Shown one piece after another: positions 6,601 to 10,219 of a stretch of 10,219 nt of DNA (its first letter is position 1; each line of letters begins with the position of its first letter). The translations under genes and the position numbers were made by a program. Source of the DNA: Gallionella sp. (GTDB lineage Bacteria; Pseudomonadota; Gammaproteobacteria; Burkholderiales; Gallionellaceae). Under the pieces are notes generated by a model that searched no databases, was not told the DNA's origin, and saw only the letters and a program-made list of their open reading frames with translations. The stretch covers positions 1-10,219 of the forward strand of contig JARCRR010000072.1 in the NCBI GenBank assembly GCA_029850565.1. The letters are read 5' to 3'.

Positions 6601-6970
6601 GTCTCTTGAGCGGTACTTCGCGGAAGTCGAGGCGTCAGTCGCCCGATTACCCGCATACGCCGAAAGTTATGCAGAAGAAATCCTGACTGCCGAACGAGCC
6701 AATCTTCGCATTCGCCTGCGCTTTGAAAATGGGGCCCTGCTGGAAATCAACGAAGCACTCATTGTCGAGAACGGCACACTGAAATCGCTGGGTTATCGCT
6801 ACCATTTTCAGCGAGCCAATAACGAACTAATATTTCGTTACGACAACACCCCTCACTTCCCCGACCTGCCGAGCTTTCCGCACCACAAGCACTTGCGCGA
6901 TGCCGTCGTTGCCACAGGCAAGCCTGATTTGCTGGATGTGCTGAAAGAAGCGAAAACGAAGAGTCTGTAA
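6587..6970 (+). CDS. DUF6516 / TumE-like toxin family protein
   Basis: 127 residues with the signature of the DUF6516 family, annotated in databases as TumE-type toxins. An N-terminal helix (1-36) is followed by a beta-rich core: LRIRLRFENGALLEINEAL (40-58), then YRYHF (70-74), LIFRYDNTPHF (81-91) and FPHHKH (97-102). The RYDN and HHKH residues are the most conserved part and probably form the active or binding site. The GTG at 6587 lies eight bases after GGAGAG (6573-6578) and overlaps the upstream gene by 14 bases. A TTG at 6590 is an alternative start. The mode of toxicity cannot be read from the sequence. The gene sits at the edge of an AT-richer defence segment, a common place for such modules. 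Confidence 0.75.
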   Translation: MLPHESLERYFAEVEASVARLPAYAESYAEEILTAERANLRIRLRFENGALLEINEALIVENGTLKSLGYRYHFQRANNELIFRYDNTPHFPDLPSFPHHKHLRDAVVATGKPDLLDVLKEAKTKSL

Positions 6971-7087
6971 ATCGCCTGTTGGCAGGAGCGGGCGTAAAAA
7001 CTAGTGCAAACCCCAATCGACCCTATGATTGCCAGAGAGCTATAGAAACCATGGTCTTAAGTTTTCCGATTATGACTGTGCCGTCAA

Positions 7088-8254
7088 TCAAGGCATTTGT
7101 TCCTTAAGATAGCGGCCAAAAAATTTGGCAAGCCTAGGTGGAACAGCATTTCCAATCAAGGTTGCCGCAAACTCTCCCCTATCCTCTGGATAAAAAATAT
7201 ACTCATCTGGGAATGTTTGCAGGAGTGCCGCTTCCTTGGGGGTAATGCCTCGGTTTTGCTCTGTATCGTAATGGGCAAATCTTCCGTTTGAGACAGAAAC
7301 GCATCGGGTTGTGATTGTGGGGCCAATGTCGTCTCCACGCATTCGGGTGTAGGTGTCGGTAAATGAGGCTTTTCCCGCTTTGGCTTCAAGCCTCTTATGA
7401 CAGTTCAAAGATAAGTCGCCGTAACGGGTGGTTTTCAAATAAGCATTGCTCCCGCCTGGAGGGGCCGATGCGATGCGTTTGAGGTTGATGTCGCTTAATG
7501 CCCTTGCACGGTGGTTCTTAATGGTCGGATGTGTCTCACCTGCGGCAAGAGCTGGCAAGTGTCCGATGGTCTCCGACACGGTGACATATTTTTTCAAATC
7601 GGGATCTGCATCGGGTACGGTGATTTCCAATCCTTTTCGTCGACCTTTTCGCACAGCAAGGCCGATGGTTCGCCTTCGATTCTGAGGCACTCCAAATTTG
7701 GCAGCGTTGATCACCTTGGCATCAAACACATAACCCATATCACTCAACTGGGTTTCAAATTGGGACAAAACTGAGCCTTCGCCAGTGATTCCTTCGACAT
7801 TTTCGCAGATGATGGCATCGGGGCGAAATTTGTTGATCAATTGAACCGTCGTTAAAAGTAAATTTGAGTCGTTGGAACGCTTGAACTTCCGGCTTTCGGA
7901 CATCTCAATATGGGAGATATTAGTGAAGGGCTGGCATGGGGCGCAGATAGCAAAAATTAGTTTAGGCCGCTTACCAGACTTTTTATTTGTTTGCAGATCG
8001 ATTAAAAGTGACAGTTGCTTGGATATTTCATGTTGCTCACCGCTTGGGTACGTGTCCGTCTTAGGAAAAATATCTTTGCAAATGAATTTAGGATGAGAGC
8101 CGTTCGGGTTGACGTTCTGGCTATAGGTTTGTTCACAGAGAGCTTTGTTGTCAACACCAGCGAGAACGTGAATGCCTGCTTGGATAAGACCGTTGGTCAT
8201 ACCCCCAGCACCACAGAAAAAATCAATCGCTACGACTTTGTTGGTGCGCCCCAT
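7088..8254 (-). CDS. C5-cytosine-specific DNA methyltransferase (Dcm family)
   Basis: 388 residues with the ordered motifs of C5-cytosine methyltransferases, which transfer a methyl group from S-adenosylmethionine to cytosine in a specific DNA site. Motif I is DFFCGAGG (11-18), motif IV APCQPF with nucleophile Cys107, motif VI ENV (151-153) and motif VIII QNRRR (191-195). A variable target-recognition stretch follows (about 210-310), then GDDIGPTITTR (motif IX) and IGNAVPP (motif X) near the C-terminus. The protein appears complete. The frame has a stop just upstream, so 8254 is the first ATG; no good Shine-Dalgarno is seen. The start overlaps the 3' end of the vsr-like gene by 32 bases, implying coupled translation. 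Target sequence is not predictable by eye. It is either an R-M modification enzyme or a host-like Dcm paired with Vsr. Confidence 0.95.
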   Translation of the reverse strand: MGRTNKVVAIDFFCGAGGMTNGLIQAGIHVLAGVDNKALCEQTYSQNVNPNGSHPKFICKDIFPKTDTYPSGEQHEISKQLSLLIDLQTNKKSGKRPKLIFAICAPCQPFTNISHIEMSESRKFKRSNDSNLLLTTVQLINKFRPDAIICENVEGITGEGSVLSQFETQLSDMGYVFDAKVINAAKFGVPQNRRRTIGLAVRKGRRKGLEITVPDADPDLKKYVTVSETIGHLPALAAGETHPTIKNHRARALSDINLKRIASAPPGGSNAYLKTTRYGDLSLNCHKRLEAKAGKASFTDTYTRMRGDDIGPTITTRCVSVSNGRFAHYDTEQNRGITPKEAALLQTFPDEYIFYPEDRGEFAATLIGNAVPPRLAKFFGRYLKEQMP

Positions 8255-8666
8255 GTAATCTGCATTCGTTTATAGCATCCACCACAATTGATGCACAGTG
8301 AGCAGCATCAGCATGGATGTCTTTATCCCAAAATCTAAAAACCCGCCACCCGTGATGGGTGAGGGTCGCGTTGACTTGTTCGTCGCGCGTTATATTACCT
8401 TCGATCTTGGGAATCCAGAAGCCCTTGTTGGACTTAATCGCCGTTTGAGCGGTCGCCCAATTCCGACCATGCCAAAATGATGAGTCGCAAAAAATAGCTA
8501 CCTTGGCCCAAACCACTACAAAATCAGGTTTACCAATGATCTTCTTGTATTGCTTCCGATAACGGACACCAGCGGCCCATAGAGCCTTGCCCAGCTTCTG
8601 TTCAATCACAGTACCAGAACTGCGCACTTGGGACATGTTGTGATGGATTTGCTCTTTGGTTTTCAT
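8223..8666 (-). CDS. vsr: Vsr-like (very short patch repair) DNA endonuclease
   Basis: 147 residues of the Vsr family, PD-(D/E)xK-type nucleases that nick DNA beside T:G mismatches left when 5-methylcytosine deaminates. MSQVRSSGTVIEQKLGKAL (11-29) carries Glu22, GKPDFVV (45-51) carries Asp48, and FWHG (64-67) carries His66. These align with Glu25, Asp51 and His69 of E. coli Vsr at a constant offset of three. FWIPKIEGNITRD (83-95) and GWRVFRFW (106-113) are also hallmarks. Notably, the residues aligned with the E. coli zinc ligands are not Cys or His (Ser63, Arg68, Trp70, and Lys or Asp near 114-116), and the His64 equivalent is Asp61. The ATG at 8666 overlaps the upstream stop by 4 bases (ATGA), and the 3' end overlaps the methyltransferase start by 32 bases. 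It may repair deamination damage or act as the restriction nuclease. Confidence 0.9.
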   Translation of the reverse strand: MKTKEQIHHNMSQVRSSGTVIEQKLGKALWAAGVRYRKQYKKIIGKPDFVVVWAKVAIFCDSSFWHGRNWATAQTAIKSNKGFWIPKIEGNITRDEQVNATLTHHGWRVFRFWDKDIHADAAHCASIVVDAINECRLHGAHQQSRSD

Positions 8667-10219
8667 TTTTTGATGCCAGCACCCAAATGCCGTATTACGG
8701 TGATGATATGTGCTGCCATGGCACAGGTGGCTAACCGCACAAAATCCTCCGCATCAGGGCCGTCGTAACCGATTTCTTTTTCTTTTTCCGTGGCCTTGCA
8801 ATGGAGGGATAAAGCGAAGATACCCAACCCCAACTTAAAAATGGATTCTTTCACGGTACGCTCGGCTTCATCCCGTTCGGCCACCCGCATCATTTCAATA
8901 TAGCGGTTATCACGGTTAATATAGACGCACGTTTCCTCGCCAGACGAAACATACGCACCTGAAGTCTCATCAAAATTATGTTCGCTCCAATTGTCCTTGC
9001 TGACCCATTCAAAGTGGGGCATTCCAAGATTTTTCTTCTCATCTTCTTTGGTTTTGGTCTTTTCCCCCTTCGGGTTGATGTTCTTCTTCTCTTCAGCAAC
9101 AAATTTTATGGTGACTGAAAACTTTAAAGGCTCTTGGTTTCCACCTTCATCCACAAAGCCAAACTCGGCATCGATAGTCTCGCCCTCAACAGCTAGTAAA
9201 GGAGCGGTCAGAGTAAAGGTGGCAGTACCACTCCGCAAAGAGACTTTCCACGCCAAGGCCTTCACATCCAATGAGCTCCAAGGTTGCCCTGGACTATCCA
9301 ACCGAGACAGGTAACCATCTTCTGCATCGGTGCCGCATTCAATGCGACGATAACCGTTGATGGGCACTTCCTTGATGTATTTGCCGTTCTCTTTTTTTAG
9401 GTTTAGGGGTTCAAGAAAGGTCGGGAATTTCTTGCCCAAGTCCCAGATTTTCACACCGCCCGGTGTTTTGGTGATTTCAGGCATGAGCACACCCAATCCA
9501 AACAACTCTTTGATGGCGGGATCCGCTTTAGCCAAATCCTTCAATAAATCGGCTGACTCCTCCTTGTCCGCCGTATATTCCCTAGCACGACTTAATCGAA
9601 TGTCGTTGGCAAAGGATCGTATCTTCTCGTCATGCTTCAACGCCTCTACGACCGTGTCTTCTAACGTCCTCGCCATCATATTATTGGCTTTACGTTCACG
9701 ATCAGGCATGAAGACAGTCGCCATTGCAGTCTTGTCCATGTCATCACAGACGACATTGACCAACAGATGGTTACGCAAGTCACCGAAATTAGCTCGTCCG
9801 TTCAAGAAACTGGCACGCTCGCACGCTTGTGTCTGCCCATTGACCGTGTAAAACACACGGGCTGTCTGGCGGTTAGATAGACTATCTTTCATTTTCTTAA
9901 TACCAATCGCAAGTATCTTGATGCGACCCAAATCAGGATCGTTGATGGTGGTGACATGGTGTGTCCATGACCCTTCATTGGCCTGCTGATTGTCCCCTTC
10001 ATCAATATTTTTTTCGCTGTCTTCGGGCAATTCGGAAGCGCCAATGGTTACGCTCAATCCAGAGAAAGTTGAAGCAGCAATACCTTGGGCTCGCAACGGA
10101 CCTTTGTTTTCTTGCGGCTTCGCATCAAAGTCATACGCACGAATAGGCAAAGCACAGTCAATCAAATTGACATCTAAGGCATCTCGCAAACCGAAATCCA
10201 CAGTGCTAGCCCCTTTACC
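8663..10219 (-). CDS. Large unrecognised protein of the vsr/methyltransferase operon, probably partial
   Basis: First visible gene of the operon. The frame is open to the window edge. A GTG at 10201, with AAAGGGG eight bases upstream, would give 512 residues, but the preceding codons (GKGAST) look coding, so a longer protein is likely. Numbering is from that GTG. VNLIDCALPIRAYDFD (11-26) is followed by a core with VFYTVNGQTQ (116-125), DLRNHLLVNVVCDDMD (141-156) and VFMPDRERK (163-171). A charged helical stretch (180-235) comes next, then a beta-rich, Ig-like region (about 315-368). A Lys/Glu-rich linker (370-391) leads to a C-terminal domain of about 115 residues, mostly helical after 435. 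There is no signal peptide, nuclease motif or Walker box in view. It may be the C-terminal part of a GHKL (MutL/MORC-like) ATPase as found in some R-M loci, but this is a guess. Confidence 0.8.
   Translation of the reverse strand, partial: GKGASTVDFGLRDALDVNLIDCALPIRAYDFDAKPQENKGPLRAQGIAASTFSGLSVTIGASELPEDSEKNIDEGDNQQANEGSWTHHVTTINDPDLGRIKILAIGIKKMKDSLSNRQTARVFYTVNGQTQACERASFLNGRANFGDLRNHLLVNVVCDDMDKTAMATVFMPDRERKANNMMARTLEDTVVEALKHDEKIRSFANDIRLSRAREYTADKEESADLLKDLAKADPAIKELFGLGVLMPEITKTPGGVKIWDLGKKFPTFLEPLNLKKENGKYIKEVPINGYRRIECGTDAEDGYLSRLDSPGQPWSSLDVKALAWKVSLRSGTATFTLTAPLLAVEGETIDAEFGFVDEGGNQEPLKFSVTIKFVAEEKKNINPKGEKTKTKEDEKKNLGMPHFEWVSKDNWSEHNFDETSGAYVSSGEETCVYINRDNRYIEMMRVAERDEAERTVKESIFKLGLGIFALSLHCKATEKEKEIGYDGPDAEDFVRLATCAMAAHIITVIRHLGAGIKK

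Noticed and set aside
6971..7087. Possible terminator between the convergent toxin and methyltransferase genes (CCTG-TTGG-CAGG near 6976)
   Set aside because: The stem is only four base pairs and no T-run follows on either strand.
9357..9851. Plus-strand open frame of 164 codons opposite the large unknown protein
   Set aside because: Antisense shadow with no ribosome site; the minus-strand frame is over 1.5 kb long and operon-linked.
1..10219. CRISPR arrays, tRNA/rRNA genes, insertion sequences
   Set aside because: No regularly spaced direct repeats, cloverleaf-like sequences, rRNA stretches, transposase motifs or long terminal inverted repeats were seen on reading both strands.

Overview
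The window looks like a betaproteobacterial chromosome. The core genes have GC-rich, betaproteobacterial-style codon use, and the small families present (DUF3301, DUF1653, a RelA C-terminus next to an ABC-2 exporter) fit. My best guess is a Nitrosomonadales/Gallionellaceae-like lineage, but that is inference and no rRNA or other marker is present to settle it. The genes are densely packed; the longest stretch without a gene is about 280 bases (5460-5742).

Region 1 (1-2177, + strand): the 3' end of a relA-type (p)ppGpp synthetase gene, which stops just after its cysteine-containing conserved-cysteine/zinc-finger domain and has no ACT domain. It is followed by a translationally coupled ABC-2 exporter pair (ATPase, then permease). 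Region 2 (2188-3898, - strand): a two-gene operon of a secreted dienelactone-hydrolase-family protein and a GpsA-like glycerol-3-phosphate dehydrogenase homologue. Region 3 (4036-6284): small housekeeping or unknown genes: a coiled-coil protein with an internal 53-residue duplication (+), a conserved 141-residue unknown (-), a 76-residue heavy-metal-associated-like fold without CxxC (-) ending at a clear hairpin terminator, a DUF1653 protein (+) and a membrane-anchored DUF3301 protein (+).

Region 4 (about 6300-10219) reads as an accessory/defence segment. First comes a two-gene toxin-antitoxin-like module (a 76-residue putative antitoxin overlapping a DUF6516/TumE-like toxin), with its own promoter overlapped by a small palindrome. 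Converging on it is a minus-strand operon in markedly AT-richer DNA. In transcription order this holds a large unrecognised protein (at least 512 residues, running to or past the window edge), a Vsr-like endonuclease and a C5-cytosine DNA methyltransferase. These three genes overlap by 4 and 32 bases, so they are almost certainly co-expressed.

The operon looks like the downstream half of a restriction-modification or phage-defence locus whose remaining parts lie beyond base 10219. The Vsr-like protein keeps the catalytic core but lacks the zinc-binding residues of E. coli Vsr. The large protein is the best candidate here for an undescribed component.
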